From the NCBI GenBank assembly GCA_963680875.1, contig OY804582.1, positions 54,268,646-54,332,645 on the forward strand: 64,000 nucleotides of DNA. Direction: 5' to 3'. The number at the start of each line of letters is the position of its first letter. Position 1 is the first letter of the stretch. Below, piece by piece: positions 53,801 through 63,635 of the stretch. The notes beneath the pieces were generated by a model that was not told the DNA's origin, did not search any database, and saw only the letters and a program-made list of their open reading frames with translations. Source of the stretch: Bathymodiolus brooksi (Eukaryota; Mollusca; Bivalvia; Mytilida; Modiolidae). A program made the translations under genes and the position numbers.

Positions 53801-54398
53801 AATTTGTTCCATTTTAGCATGCTGGCATGTTACAAGTATAAAATGAGGATAATCATTTTCTGTCTACTACGATTTTTTTCACCATAATATAGTCGAGAGA
53901 GAAAAAAACGTTAGAGAACACCGAAGGGGCAATCAAAAATGGGGAAATCCATCCAGAGAAACTGCCATCATAGGGTACACAAGACGAAGAAAAACAAAAC
54001 AATAACACAGCACACTATGTGTTGGACACCACTATATGTAATGTAAATAAGACATGAGCCCTCCTACAAACAACCGGAGGTAAAGATGAACAAAAAAATA
54101 GCCAATTTATATTATTTCCACACATTCTAATCCATGTGATGTCACTTCTTTGACAGATAACGTTTCCAACTTAGAATACATGATTTCCATCAGAACAACG
54201 AACAGGGAAACAATGTTATTAAAATATTTTATTTGTTTCTTTTCAGAGATCTTTTTTCCGTACAATTTTGATGAAAGGATTTCATTTTGTAGTATGGTTT
54301 TTATGTGTCAGAGGTATCAAGGACACTCAGTGTGGATTTAAATTAGTCACCAGAGAAGCAGCTATTTTATTATTTTCAAATTTACATGTTGAAAGATG
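44744..54398 (+). CDS. ALG5: ALG5 dolichyl-phosphate beta-glucosyltransferase, 3'-truncated by window edge
   Basis: ER membrane GT2-family enzyme that transfers glucose from UDP-glucose to dolichyl phosphate, supplying Dol-P-Glc for the N-glycan precursor. Seven exons (44744-44803, 47732-47906, 48562-48608, 50819-50887, 51735-51827, 53332-53505, 54247-54398) splice in frame to about 256 residues. In order: an N-terminal membrane anchor, [42 protein letters not shown], the ADADGASQF metal-binding region, [14 protein letters not shown] and [10 protein letters not shown] ending at HVERW. Human ALG5 is 324 residues, so about 70 remain beyond the right edge. The intron after the last exon exceeds 9.6 kb because of the 50-bp minisatellite. 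All motifs are intact, so the gene looks functional. Confidence 0.95.
45297..45451. repeat. Long hairpin element (~155 bp)
   Basis: The left arm AAATAAATCATGG, AGCCAGAATGTGTT, TTTTAACATGGATTGGCGG pairs with the right arm CCGCCAATCCATGTTAAAA, AACACATTCTGGCTGCC, ATGATTTATTT. The loop holds a second, shorter hairpin (TTTTATCCC/GGGATAAAA). Confidence 0.85.
45974..46390. mobile_element. hAT-like MITE (~417 bp)
   Basis: The termini CAGGGCTCACCA and TGGTGAGCCCTG are exact inverted repeats. CTGAAT occurs on both sides but not at an exact 8-bp register. Just inside are CGAAGTGGGCGACTTC and the similar GAAGTCATGTCGCCC. Confidence 0.7.
46391..47731. other. ALG5 first-intron sequence
   Basis: AT-rich. 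A small stretch at 46800-46990 is less AT-rich (CTTGTCCAATCGGACAACC, ACTTGTCCGACG) and may be a decayed repeat. No exon seen. Confidence 0.5.
47732..47906 (+). CDS. ALG5: ALG5 exon with nucleotide-sugar binding start
   Basis: Acceptor TTTTTTTGCAG and donor AGAT/GTAAGA. It encodes [15 protein letters not shown] and [14 protein letters not shown], which is the GT2 entry motif (human LSVVVPSYNEEKR). A leucine codon is split T/TG. Confidence 0.95.
48562..48608 (+). CDS. ALG5: ALG5 micro-exon (47 nt)
   Basis: Acceptor TTATTTTCTAG and donor AACAA/GTAAGA. It encodes [15 protein letters not shown], matching human PVMMDEALSYLEKRQ. It is too short to be found by length alone and is fixed by phase and homology. 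Confidence 0.95.
48745..49112 (+). mobile_element. SINE-B
   Basis: It has a tRNA-like head (CAGTGGTTAACATGTTCG; GTGGGTTCGAGTTCC), TTTAGGAGTAAGAGCAAAG, GGACTGTTGTTTCAATGAAC and the tail TTTAGCATTCAACAACAATT. Confidence 0.75.
49221..50449. mobile_element. hAT-like non-autonomous element inside a SINE-A copy
   Basis: CAGGGATTTAGCCAG at the left and GCTAGCTAAATCAC(TG) at the right are inverted. TGCCACTT is found at 49213-49220 and 50450-50457, an 8-bp target duplication of SINE sequence. The SINE-A copy resumes exactly at the insertion point. Internal sequence has no long ORF; it includes a 61-bp triplication at about 49436-49590 with a poly-C run. Confidence 0.7.
50450..50690 (-). mobile_element. 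SINE-A, main part of a split copy
   Basis: It continues from the fragment at 49196-49220 after the hAT-like insertion. It contains TTTATTGGTGGAGGAAACC, GGGTTCGAACTCACAAC and ends ACGATCACGACCACGACGGC. Confidence 0.8.
50819..50887 (+). CDS. ALG5: ALG5 exon with VDDGSTD motif
   Basis: Acceptor TTTTTTTCAG and donor ACACAG/GTAAGC. It encodes [19 protein letters not shown] then KTTQ, the first acidic nucleotide-binding motif of GT2 enzymes. Confidence 0.96.
51195..51525. repeat. Diverged ~35-bp tandem repeat
   Basis: About nine degenerate units of the type CCCCTAATTTGGACTGACC, AAATTCCCAGTGTTAT. The unit length varies by several bases. It lies in the ALG5 intron before the 51735 exon. Confidence 0.75.
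51735..51827 (+). CDS. ALG5: ALG5 exon with NRGKGGA motif
   Basis: Acceptor GATTTTAG and donor AGACTG/GTTTGT. It encodes [20 protein letters not shown] and KGGAVRL (human [20 protein letters not shown]). The donor is non-optimal. Confidence 0.95.
52141..52375. repeat. 30-bp minisatellite, 8 copies
   Basis: The unit is AATAACCTTCAACAGGTACG then CTCAGTCTGG, in the ALG5 intron after the exon ending 51827. An 80-bp stretch after it contains a second small duplication (CCAAATAATTAAAAGTG twice). Confidence 0.95.
53033..53345 (+). repeat. 37-bp tandem repeat that duplicates an ALG5 splice acceptor
   Basis: Units read TTTTCTTTGTATTACAG then GGTATGTTTGTAGATATATA. Acceptor-like AGs lie before GGTATG at 53040, 53095, 53147 (imperfect), 53184, 53221, 53258, 53295 and the true site 53332. 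The last five are exactly 37 bp apart. The first 13 bases of the exon are part of the repeat. Confidence 0.93.
53332..53505 (+). CDS. ALG5: ALG5 exon with DAD motif, behind an array of decoy acceptors
   Basis: The true acceptor is the last of a row of near-identical TTTGTATTACAG sites. Only this copy continues into [20 protein letters not shown]. It contains the catalytic ADADGA metal-binding motif and [14 protein letters not shown], and ends CACAG/GTACAT. All 58 codons are open and in phase with both neighbours. Confidence 0.95.
53570..53640 (-). mobile_element. SINE-A, 3' end fragment
   Basis: TTTATGGTGTTTAATGCCAC and CATGGTGGTCAGTTTTAT are the last ~65 bp of the family. Confidence 0.65.
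54247..54398 (+). CDS. ALG5: ALG5 exon with KDTQCGFK motif
   Basis: The acceptor is CTTTTCAG and the donor AGATG/GTAGGT. It encodes [19 protein letters not shown], then [14 protein letters not shown] and FSNLHVER plus two bases of a tryptophan codon. Human reads [19 protein letters not shown]. The next exon is not in this window. Confidence 0.95.
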
Positions 54399-54408
54399 GT
54401 AGGTTAAA

Positions 54409-54591
54409 TACAGTCAAACCTGCCTATGCAGCTGCCTCTATTAAGCAGCCACCTGTATTAAAGGGTCACCTTTTTCCTATCCTGTTATAGAAAATTTCAT
54501 ATGAATTGAACCTCTTTTAAGAGGTCACCTGTCTTATAAGGCTACTTTTTCTTTGTCCCAAAGGTGACCTCTTAATATAGGTTTAACTGTA
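54409..54591. mobile_element. TACAGTCAAACC-family MITE directly after an ALG5 exon
   Basis: TACAGTCAAACCTGCC and AATAGGTTTAACTGTA are inverted ends, with GCAGCCACCTGTATTAAAG and AAGAGGTCACCTGTCTTAT inside. It starts only 10 bp after the ALG5 donor at 54399. Confidence 0.75.
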
Positions 54592-54681
54592 AATTAGAAC
54601 TGTTTGGGTGGTGTAATGGTTAGCATGCTCACCTGAAGTGGTATAGATCGATAGTTCGATCCCTGGTTATGTCAAATCAAA

Positions 54682-55543
54682 GAATTAGTTTTTGACTGTT
54701 TCTAGCCTAAGCCACCAGGAGTAAGAACAAAGAATTAGTTTTTGACTGTTTCTAGCCTAAGCCACCAGGAGTAAGAACAAAGAATTAGTTTTTGACTGTT
54801 TCTAGCCTAAGCCACCAGGAGTAAGAACAAAGAATTAGTTTTTGACTGTTTCTAGCCTAAGCCACCAGGAGTAAGAACAAAGAATTAGTTTTTGACTATT
54901 TCTAGCCTAAGCCACCAGGAGTAAGAACAAAGAATTAGTTTTTGATTGTTTCTAGCCTAAGCCACCAGGAGTAAGAACAAAGAATTAGTTTTTGACTGTT
55001 TCTAGCCTAAGCCACCAGGAGTAAGAACAAAGAATTAGTTTTTGACTGTTTCTAGCCTAAGTCACCAGGAGTAAGAACAAAGAATTAGTTTTTGATTGTT
55101 TCTAGCCTAAGCCACCAGGAGTAAGAACAAAGAATTAGTTTTTGACTGTTTCTAGCCTAAGCCACCAGGAGTAAGAACAAAGAATTGGTTTTTGACTGTT
55201 TCTAGCCTAAGCCACCAGGAGTAAGAACAAAGAATTAGTTGTTGACTGTTTCTAGCCTAAGCCACCAGGAGTAAGAACAAAGAATTAGTTTTTGACTGTT
55301 TCTAGCCTAAGCCACCAGGTGTAAGAACAAAGAATTAGTTTTTGACTGTTTCTAGCCTAAGCCACCAGGAGTAAGAACAAAGAATTGGTTTTTGACTGTT
55401 TCTAGCCTAAGCCACCAGGAGTAAGAACAAAGAATTAGTTTTTGACTGTTTCTAGCCTAAGCCACCAGGAGTAAAAACAAAGAATTGGTTTTTGACTGTT
55501 TCTAGCCTAAGCCACCAGGAGTAAGAACAAAGAATTAGTTTTT
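54682..55543. repeat. 50-bp minisatellite, left part (~17 copies), inside SINE-B
   Basis: The unit contains AATTAGTTTTTGACTG, TTTCTAGCCTAAGCCACC and AGGAGTAAGAACAAAG. It begins inside a SINE-B copy whose tRNA-like head is at 54601. It is cut by the 4.26-kb element at 55544 and resumes at 59808. Confidence 0.97.
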
Positions 55544-58500
55544 AGTTCACCTGGACCAAAGGTCCAGGTGAACTATTGCCATCACTTGGCATCCGTCGTC
55601 TGTTGTCTGTCCTCTGTAAACTTTTCACATTTCAAGCTTCTTCTCCGAAACCACTGGGCCGATTGGAACCAAACTTAGCAGGAATGTTCCTTGGATGGTC
55701 CTCTACAAAGTTACTGTTTTTTGTTCCAGTCGGATATTCAATATGGCTGCCAAGGCCAATAATATGCTCTGATTGGCCGAAATTTCAAAGATCTTCTTCT
55801 CTGAAACTAATGAACTGACTGAACCCAAACTGTACAGGAATGATCATTGGAATGTCCTTTACCAAGTTACTGTTTTTTATGCCGATCGGAAATCCAAGAT
55901 GGCCACCATCGCCGGACATAGATTAACATTGGACCCTATGGGAAAATGTTCAAATGCCTTCTTCTCAGAAACTACAAATATGATTAAAGCCAAACTGTAC
56001 ATGAATGTTCATTGGATGGTCCTCTACAATCTTAAGGTTTTTTATTCCGATATGAAATTCAAAATGGCGGCTACGGCAGGACTTAGTTTAACATTGGACC
56101 CTATGGGAAAATGTTTTCAAAATGCTTCTTCTCTGAAACCACTTGGACAGTTGAAACCAAACTGCCCAGGAATGATCATTGGAAGATCCTCTACAAAGTT
56201 TCTGTTTTTTATGCCGATCGGAAATCTAAGATGGCCGCCACCGCAGGACATAGATTAACATTGGACCCTATGGGAAAATATTCAAATGCCTTCTTCTCAG
56301 AAACTACAAATATGATTAAAGCCAAACTGTACATGAATGTTCATTGGATGGTCCTCTCTACAATCTTAAGGTTTTTTGTTCCGATATGAAATTCAAAATG
56401 GCGGCTACGGCAGGACTTAGTTTAACATTGGACCCTATGGGAAAAATGTTTCAAAATGCTTCTTCTCTGAAACCACTTGGACAGTTGAAACCAAACTGCC
56501 CAGGAATGATCATTGGAAGGTCCTCTACAAAGTTTCTGTTTTTTATGCCGATCGGAAATCCAAGATGGCCACCACTGCAGGACATAGATTAACATTGGAC
56601 CCTATGGGAAAATATTCAAATGCCTTCTTCTCAGAAACTACAAATATGATTAAAGCCAAACTGTACATGAATGCTCATTAGATGGCCCTCTACAAACTTT
56701 AGGTTTTTTGTTCCGATATGAAATTCAAAATGGCGGCTACGGCAGGACTTAGTTTAACATTGGACCCTATGGGAAAAATGTTTCAAAATGCTTCTTCTCT
56801 GAAACCACTTGGACAGTTGAAACCAAACTGCCCAGGAATGATCATTGGAAGGTCCTCTACAAATTTTCTGTTTTTTATGCCGATCGGAAATCCAAGATGG
56901 CCACCACCGCAGGACATAGATTAACATTGGACCCTATGGGAAAATATTCAAATGCCTTCTTCTCAGAAACTACAAATATGATTAAAGCCAAACTGTACAT
57001 GAATGTTCATTGGATGGTCCTCTACAATCTTAAGGTTTTTTGTTCCGATATGAAATTCAAAATGGCGGCTACGGCAGGACTTAGTTTAACATTGGACCCT
57101 ATGGGAAAAATGTTTCAAAATGCTTCTTCTCTGAAACCACTTGGACAGTTGAAACCAAACTGCCCAGGAATGATCATTGGAAGGTCCTCTACAAACTTTC
57201 TGTTTTTTATGCCGATCGGAAATCCAAGATGGCTGCCACCGCAGGACATAGATTAACATTGGACCCTATGGGAAAATATTCAAATGCCTTCTTCTCAGAA
57301 ACTACAAATATGATTAAAGCCAAACTGTACATGAATGTTCATTAGATGGTCCTCTACAAAGTTTAGGTTTTTTGTTCCGGTATGAAATTCAAAATGGCGG
57401 CTACGGCAGGACTTAGTTTAACATTGGACCCTATGGGAAAAATGTTTCAAAATGCTTCTTCTCTGAAACCACTTGGACAGTTGAAACCAAACTGCCCATG
57501 AATGATCATTGGAAGGTCCTCTACAAATTTTCTGTTTTTTTATGCCGATCGGAAATCCAAGATGGCCGCCACCGCAGGACATAGATTAACATTGGACCCT
57601 ATGGGAAAATGTTCAAATGCCTTCTTCTCAGAAACTACAAATATGATTAAAGCAAAACTGTACATGAATGTTCATTGGATGGTCCTCTACAATCTTAAGG
57701 TTTTTTGTTCCGATATGAAATTCAAAATGGCGGCTACGGCAGGACTTAGTTTAACATTGGACCCTATGGGAAAAATGTTTCAAAATGCTTCTTCTCTGAA
57801 ACCACTTGGACAGTTGAAACCAAACTGCCCAGGAATGATCATTGGAAGGTCCTCTACAAATTTCATGTTTTTTATGCTGATCGGAAATTTAAGATGGCCG
57901 CCACCACAGGACATAGATTAACATTGGACCCTATGGGAAAATGTTCAAATGCCTTCTTCTCACAAACTACAAATATGATTAAAGCCAAACTGTACATGAA
58001 TGTTCATTGGATGGTCCTCTACAAACTTTACGTTTTTTGTTCCGATATGAAATTCAAAATGGCGGCTACGGCAGGACCTAGTTTAACATTGGACCCTATG
58101 GGGAAAATGTTTCAAAACGCTTCTTCTCTGAAACCACTTGGACAGTTGAAACCAAACTGCCCAGGAATGATCATTGGAAGGTCCTCTACAAATTTTATGT
58201 TTTTTATGCCGATTGGAAATCCAAGATGGCTGCCACCGCAATACATAGATTAACATTGGACCCTATGGGAAAATGTTCAAATGCCTTCTTCTCAGAAACT
58301 ACAAATATTATTAAAGCCAATATGTACATGAATGTTCATTGGATGGTCCTCTACAAACTTTACGTTTTTTGTTCCGATATGAAATTGAAAATGGCGGCTA
58401 CGGCAGGACTTAGTTTAACATTGGACCCTATGGGAAAAATGTTTCAAAACGCTTCTTCTCTGAAATCACTTGGACAATTGAAACCAAACTGCCCAGGAAG

Positions 58501-59807
58501 GATCATTGGAAGGTCCTCTACAAAGTTTCTGTTTTTTTATGCCGATCGAAAATTCAAGATGGTCGCCACCGCAGGACATAGATTAACATTGGACCCTATG
58601 GGAAAATATTCAAATGCCTTCTTCTCAGAAACTACAAATATGATTAAAGCAAAACTGTACATGAATGTTCATTGGATGGTCCTCTACAAACTTTACGTTT
58701 TTTATTCCGATATGAAATTCAAAATGGCGGCTACGGCAGGACTTAGTTTAACATTGGACCCTATTGGAAAAATGTTTCAAAACGCTTCTTCTCTGAAACC
58801 ACTTGGATAATTGAATCCAAACTGCCCAGGAATGATCATTGGAAGGTCCTCTACACGGTGTGTGTTTTTTATGCCAATCGGAAATCCAAGATGGCCACCA
58901 CCGCAGGACATAGATTAACATTGGATCCTATGGGAAAATGTTCAAATGCCTTCTACTCAGAAACTACAAATATGATTAAAGCCAAACTGTACATGAATGT
59001 TCATTGGATGGTCCTCTACAAACTTTAGGTTTTTTATTCCGATATGAAATTCAAAATGGCGGCTACGGCAGGACTTAGTTTAACATTGGACCCTATGGGA
59101 AAAATGTTTCAAAACGCTTCTTCTCTGAAACCACTTGGATAATTGAAACCAAACTGCCCAGGAATGATCATTGGAAGGTCCTCTACACGGTTTGTGTTTT
59201 TTATGCTGATCGGAAATCCAAGATGGCCACCACCGCAGGACATAGATTAACATTGGACCCTATGGGAAAATGTTCAAATGCCTTCTACTCAGAAACTACA
59301 AATATGATTAAAGCCAAACTGTACATGAATGTTCATTGGATGGTCCTCTACAAACTTTACGTTTTTTGTTCTGATATGAAATTCAAAATGGCAGCTACGG
59401 CAGGACTTAGTTTAACATTGAACCCTATGGGAAAAATGTTTCAAAACGCTTCTTCTCTGAAACCACTTGGACAGTTGAAACCAAACTGCCCAGGAATGAT
59501 CATTGGAAGGTCCTCTACAAAGTTTCTGTTTGTTATGCCGATCGGAAATCCAAGATGACTGGTACCACAGGTCATAGTATTAACACAGGACCATATGGGG
59601 AAAATACAGAAATATATTCTTCTCTGAAGCTATTGCACTGATTGAACCTAAACTGCATCAATCATTGGAAGGTCCTTTACAAACTTTGTGTTTTTTATGT
59701 TGATCGTAATTTCAAGATGACTACCACTGCAGGACATAGTTTTTACATAGGACCAATTGTTTTTTTTTATAACCAGGTGAACGATACAGGCTCTTGAGAG
59801 CCTCTGG
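55544..59807 (+). mobile_element. 4.26-kb repeat element inserted in the 50-bp array, built of ~332-bp dimers
   Basis: It starts AGTTCACCTGGACC, with an immediate palindrome (ACCTGGACC/GGTCCAGGT), and ends at GGCTCTTGAGAGCCTCTGG, a hairpin-forming terminus. Inside, about 11 units of ~332 bp each contain two diverged ~166-bp halves, one with GATGGCCGCCACCGCAGG and one with AATGGCGGCTACGGCAGG. It interrupts one TTTTTGACTG of the array; TT is present on both sides. There are no terminal inverted repeats and no protein domain. The open frames in it are repeat by-products. The T-T target and hairpin end loosely resemble Helitron-type elements. Confidence 0.75.
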
Positions 59808-62800
59808 TTGACTGTTTCTAGCCTAAGCCACCAGGAGTAAGAACAAAGAATTAGTTTTTGACTGTTTCTAGCCTAAGCCACCAGGGGTAAGAACAAAGAA
59901 TTAGTTTTTGACTGTTTCTAGCCTAAGCCACCAGGAGTAAGAACAAAGAATTAGTTTTTGACTGTTTCTAGCCTAAGCCACCAGGAGTAAGAACAAAGAA
60001 TTGGTTTTTGACTGTTTCTAGCCTAAGCCACCAGGAGTAAGAACAAAGAATTAGTTTTTGACTGTTTCTAGCCTAAGCCACCAGGAGTAAGAACAAAGAA
60101 TTGGTTTTTGACTGTTTCTAGCCTAAGCCACCAGGAGTAAGAACAAAGAATTAGTTTTTGACTGTTTCTAGCCTAAGTCACCAGGAGTAAGAACAAAGAA
60201 TTAGTTTTTGACTGTTTCTAGCCTAAGCCACCAGGAGTAAGAACAAAGAATTAGTTTTTGACTGTTTCTAGCCTAAGCCACCAGGAGTAAGAACAAAGAA
60301 TTAGTTTTTGACTGTTTCTAGCCTAAGCCACCAGGAGTAAGAACAAAGAATTAGTTTTTGACTGTTTCTAGCCTAAGCCACCAGGAGTAAGAACAAAGAA
60401 TTAGTTTTTGACTGTTTCTAGCCTAAGCCACCAGGAGTAAGAACAAAGAATTGGTTTTTGACTGTTTCTAGCCTAAGCCACCAGGAGTAAGAACAAAGAA
60501 TTAGTTTTTGACTGTTTCTAGCCTAAGCCACCAGGAGTAAGAACAAAGAATTAGTTTTTGACTGTTTCTAGCCTAAGCCACCAGGAGTAAGAACAAAGAA
60601 TTAGTTTTTGACTGTTTCTAGCCTAAGCCACCAGGAGTAAGAACAAAGAATTAGTTTTTGACTGTTTCTAGCCTAAGCCACCAGGAGTAAGAACAAAGAA
60701 TTAGTTTTTGACTGTTTCTAGCCTAAGCCACCAGGAGTAAGAACAAAGAATTAGTTTTTGACTGTTTCTAGCCTAAGCCACCAGGGGTAAGAACAAAGAA
60801 TTAGTTTTTGACTGTTTCTAGCCTAAGCCACCAGGAGTAAGAACAAAGAATTAGTTTTTGACTGTTTCTAGCCTAAGCCACCAGGAGTAAGAACAAAGAA
60901 TTGGTTTTTGACTGTTTCTAGCCTAAGCCACCAGGAGTAAGAACAAAGAATTAGTTTTTGACTGTTTCTAGCCTAAGCCACCAGGAGTAAGAACAAAGAA
61001 TTGGTTTTTGACTGTTTCTAGCCTAAGCCACCAGGAGTAAGAACAAAGAATTAGTTTTTGACTGTTTCTAGCCTAAGTCACCAGGAGTAAGAACAAAGAA
61101 TTAGTTTTTGACTGTTTCTAGCCTAAGCCACCAGGAGTAAGAACAAAGAATTAGTTTTTGACTGTTTCTAGCCTAAGCCACCAGGAGTAAGAACAAAGAA
61201 TTAGTTTTTGACTGTTTCTAGCCTAAGCCACCAGGAGTAAGAACAAAGAATTAGTTTTTGACTGTTTCTAGCCTAAGCCACCAGGAGTAAGAACAAAGAA
61301 TTGGTTTTTGACTGTTTCTAGCCTAAGCCACCAGGAGTAAGAACAAAGAATTGGTTTTTGACTGTTTCTAGCCTAAGCCACCAGGAGTAAGAACAAAGAA
61401 TTAGTTTTTGACTGTTTCTAGCCTAAGCCACCAGGAGTAAGAACAAAGAATTAGTTTTTGACTGTTTCTAGCCTAAGCCACCAGGAGTAAGAACAAAGAA
61501 TTAGTTTTTGACTGTTTCTAGCCTAAGCCACCAGGAGTAAGAACAAAGAATTAGTTTTTGACTGTTTCTAGCCTAAGCCACCAGGAGTAAGAACAAAGAA
61601 TTAGTTTTTGACTGTTTCTAGCCTAAGCCACCAGGAGTAAGAACAAAGAATTAGTTTTTGACTGTTTCTAGCCTAAGCCACCAGGAGTAAGAACAAAGAA
61701 TTAGTTTTTGACTGTTTCTAGCCTAAGCCACCAGGGGTAAGAACAAAGAATTAGTTTTTGACTGTTTCTAGCCTAAGCCACCAGGAGTAAGAACAAAGAA
61801 TTAGTTTTTGACTGTTTCTAGCCTAAGCCACCAGGAGTAAGAACAAAGAATTGGTTTTTGACTGTTTCTAGCCTAAGCCACCAGGAGTAAGAACAAAGAA
61901 TTAGTTTTTGACTGTTTCTAGCCTAAGCCACCAGGAGTAAGAACAAAGAATTGGTTTTTGACTGTTTCTAGCCTAAGCCACCAGGAGTAAGAACAAAGAA
62001 TTAGTTTTTGACTGTTTCTAGCCTAAGTCACCAGGAGTAAGAACAAAGAATTAGTTTTTGACTGTTTCTAGCCTAAGCCACCAGGAGTAAGAACAAAGAA
62101 TTAGTTTTTGACTGTTTCTAGCCTAAGCCACCAGGAGTAAGAACAAAGAATTAGTTTTTGACTGTTTCTAGCCTAAGCCACCAGGAGTAAGAACAAAGAA
62201 TTAGTTTTTGACTGTTTCTAGCCTAAGCCACCAGGAGTAAGAACAAAGAATTAGTTTTTGACTGTTTCTAGCCTAAGCCACCAGGAGTAAGAACAAAGAA
62301 TTGGTTTTTGACTGTTTCTAGCCTAAGCCACCAGGAGTAAGAACAAAGAATTAGTTTTTGACTGTTTCTAGCCTAAGCCACCAGGAGTAAGAACAAAGAA
62401 TTAGTTTTTGACTGTTTCTAGCCTAAGCCACCAGGAGTAAGAACAAAGAATTAGTTTTTGACTGTTTCTAGCCTAAGCCACCAGGAGTAAGAACAAAGAA
62501 TTAGTTTTTGACTGTTTCTAGCCTAAGCCACCAGGAGTAAGAACAAAGAATTAGTTTTTGACTGTTTCTAGCCTAAGCCACCAGGAGTAAGAACAAAGAA
62601 TTAGTTTTTGACTGTTTCTAGCCTAAGTCACCAGGAGTAAGAACAAAGAATTGGTTTTTGACTGTTTCTAGCCTAAGCCACCAGGAGTAAGAACAAAGAA
62701 TTAGTTTTTGACTTTCTAGCCTAAGCCACCAGGAGTAAGAACAAAGAATTAGTTTTTGACTGTTTCTAGCCTAAGCCACCAGGTGTAAGAACAAAGAATT

Positions 62801-63195
62801 AGTTTTTGACTGTTTCTAGCCTAAGTCACCAGGAGTAAGAACAAAGAATTAGTTTTTGACTGTTTCTAGCCTAAGCCACCAGGAGTAAGAACAAAGAATT
62901 GGTTTTTGACTGTTTCTAGCCTAAGCCACCAGGAGTAAGAACAAAGAATTAGTTTTTGACTGTTTCTAGCCTAAGTCACCAGGAGTAAGAACAAAGAATT
63001 AGTTTTTGACTGTTTCTAGCCTAAGTCACCAGGAGTAAGAACAAAGAATTAGTTTTTGACTGTTTCTAGCCTAAGCCACCAGGAGTAAGAACAAAGAATT
63101 AGTTTTTGACTGTTTCTAGCCTAAGCCACCAGGAGTAAGAACAAAGAATTAGTTTTTGACTGTTTCTAGTCTAAGTCACCAGCATTAAGAACAAA
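59808..63195. repeat. 50-bp minisatellite, right part (~68 copies), inside SINE-B
   Basis: Same unit as the left part, with sparse variants (TTGG for TTAG, AGTCACC for AGCCACC, GGGGTAAG). Variant patterns recur in blocks of several hundred bases, for example the TTAG/TTGG order near 60000 again near 60900 and 61850. The SINE-B tail follows at 63196-63365. Confidence 0.97.
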
Positions 63196-63469
63196 GAATG
63201 ATCAGCTCGTAATCAAGATAATGTATCTGAGTGGAGAGACATATCTACCTTTGGACTGTTTGTGTCAGGTTGCTAGCACTATGAAATCCAACTATGCATG
63301 TTGGTCTTGTACAAAGGAGACTTCATCATCATTATTAAACAACAATTACACACTCACTTAATTTATTTGTCTGAGACTGTCGAAATATTCACACAGGGAG
63401 ATGGATAAAATATATGTAGTTAAAGTTTGAGAGAACTGGACTTGCAATTTTCAGCAAGAATACAATTAA

Positions 63470-63635
63470 GGAATAACAGTACTGTATTTGAAGAGTTGTC
63501 GGTATCAATGGTGGATTTGACGGTCGCAAATGCAGTTTTACTGGCATCGCGAAGCGGAGCCAGTAAAACGGATATTTGCAACCATCAAATTCACTATTGA
63601 CACTGACAACTCTTCAAATACAGTACTGTTATTCC
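63470..63635. repeat. Long hairpin element with a direct repeat behind it
   Basis: GGAATAACAGTACTGTATTT, GAAGAGTTGTC and AGTTTTACTGGC at the left pair with GCCAGTAAAAC, GACAACTCTTC and AAATACAGTACTGTTATTCC at the right. The right arm and its flank (CACACTAGTTTGAAA, AAATAAATGACGAAATAT) recur as a direct repeat at about 63745-63873. Confidence 0.8.

Larger units (their letters stand above)
54601..63365 (+). mobile_element. SINE-B inflated to 8.8 kb by a minisatellite and a nested insertion
   Basis: The head at 54601 has box A TAATGGTTAGCATG and box B AGTTCGATCCC. Then comes the 50-bp array, the 55544-59807 element, more array, and the usual 3' part (ATCAAGATAATGTATCTGAG, GCACTATGAAATCCAACTAT, TTAAACAACAATTACACAC) at 63196-63365. 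The 50-bp unit corresponds to the family's own segment around AAGGAGTAAGAGCAAAG. Confidence 0.8.

Noticed and set aside
54601..54675. A functional tRNA gene (clear box A and box B)
   Set aside because: It is followed by SINE-B body sequence and I could not fold a convincing cloverleaf with a proper acceptor stem; it is the SINE head.
55576..59558. Series of overlapping plus-strand frames (MAATAGHRLTLDPMGK-like)
   Set aside because: They track the 332-bp repeats of a non-coding element; frames are interrupted differently in each unit and have no recognisable domain.
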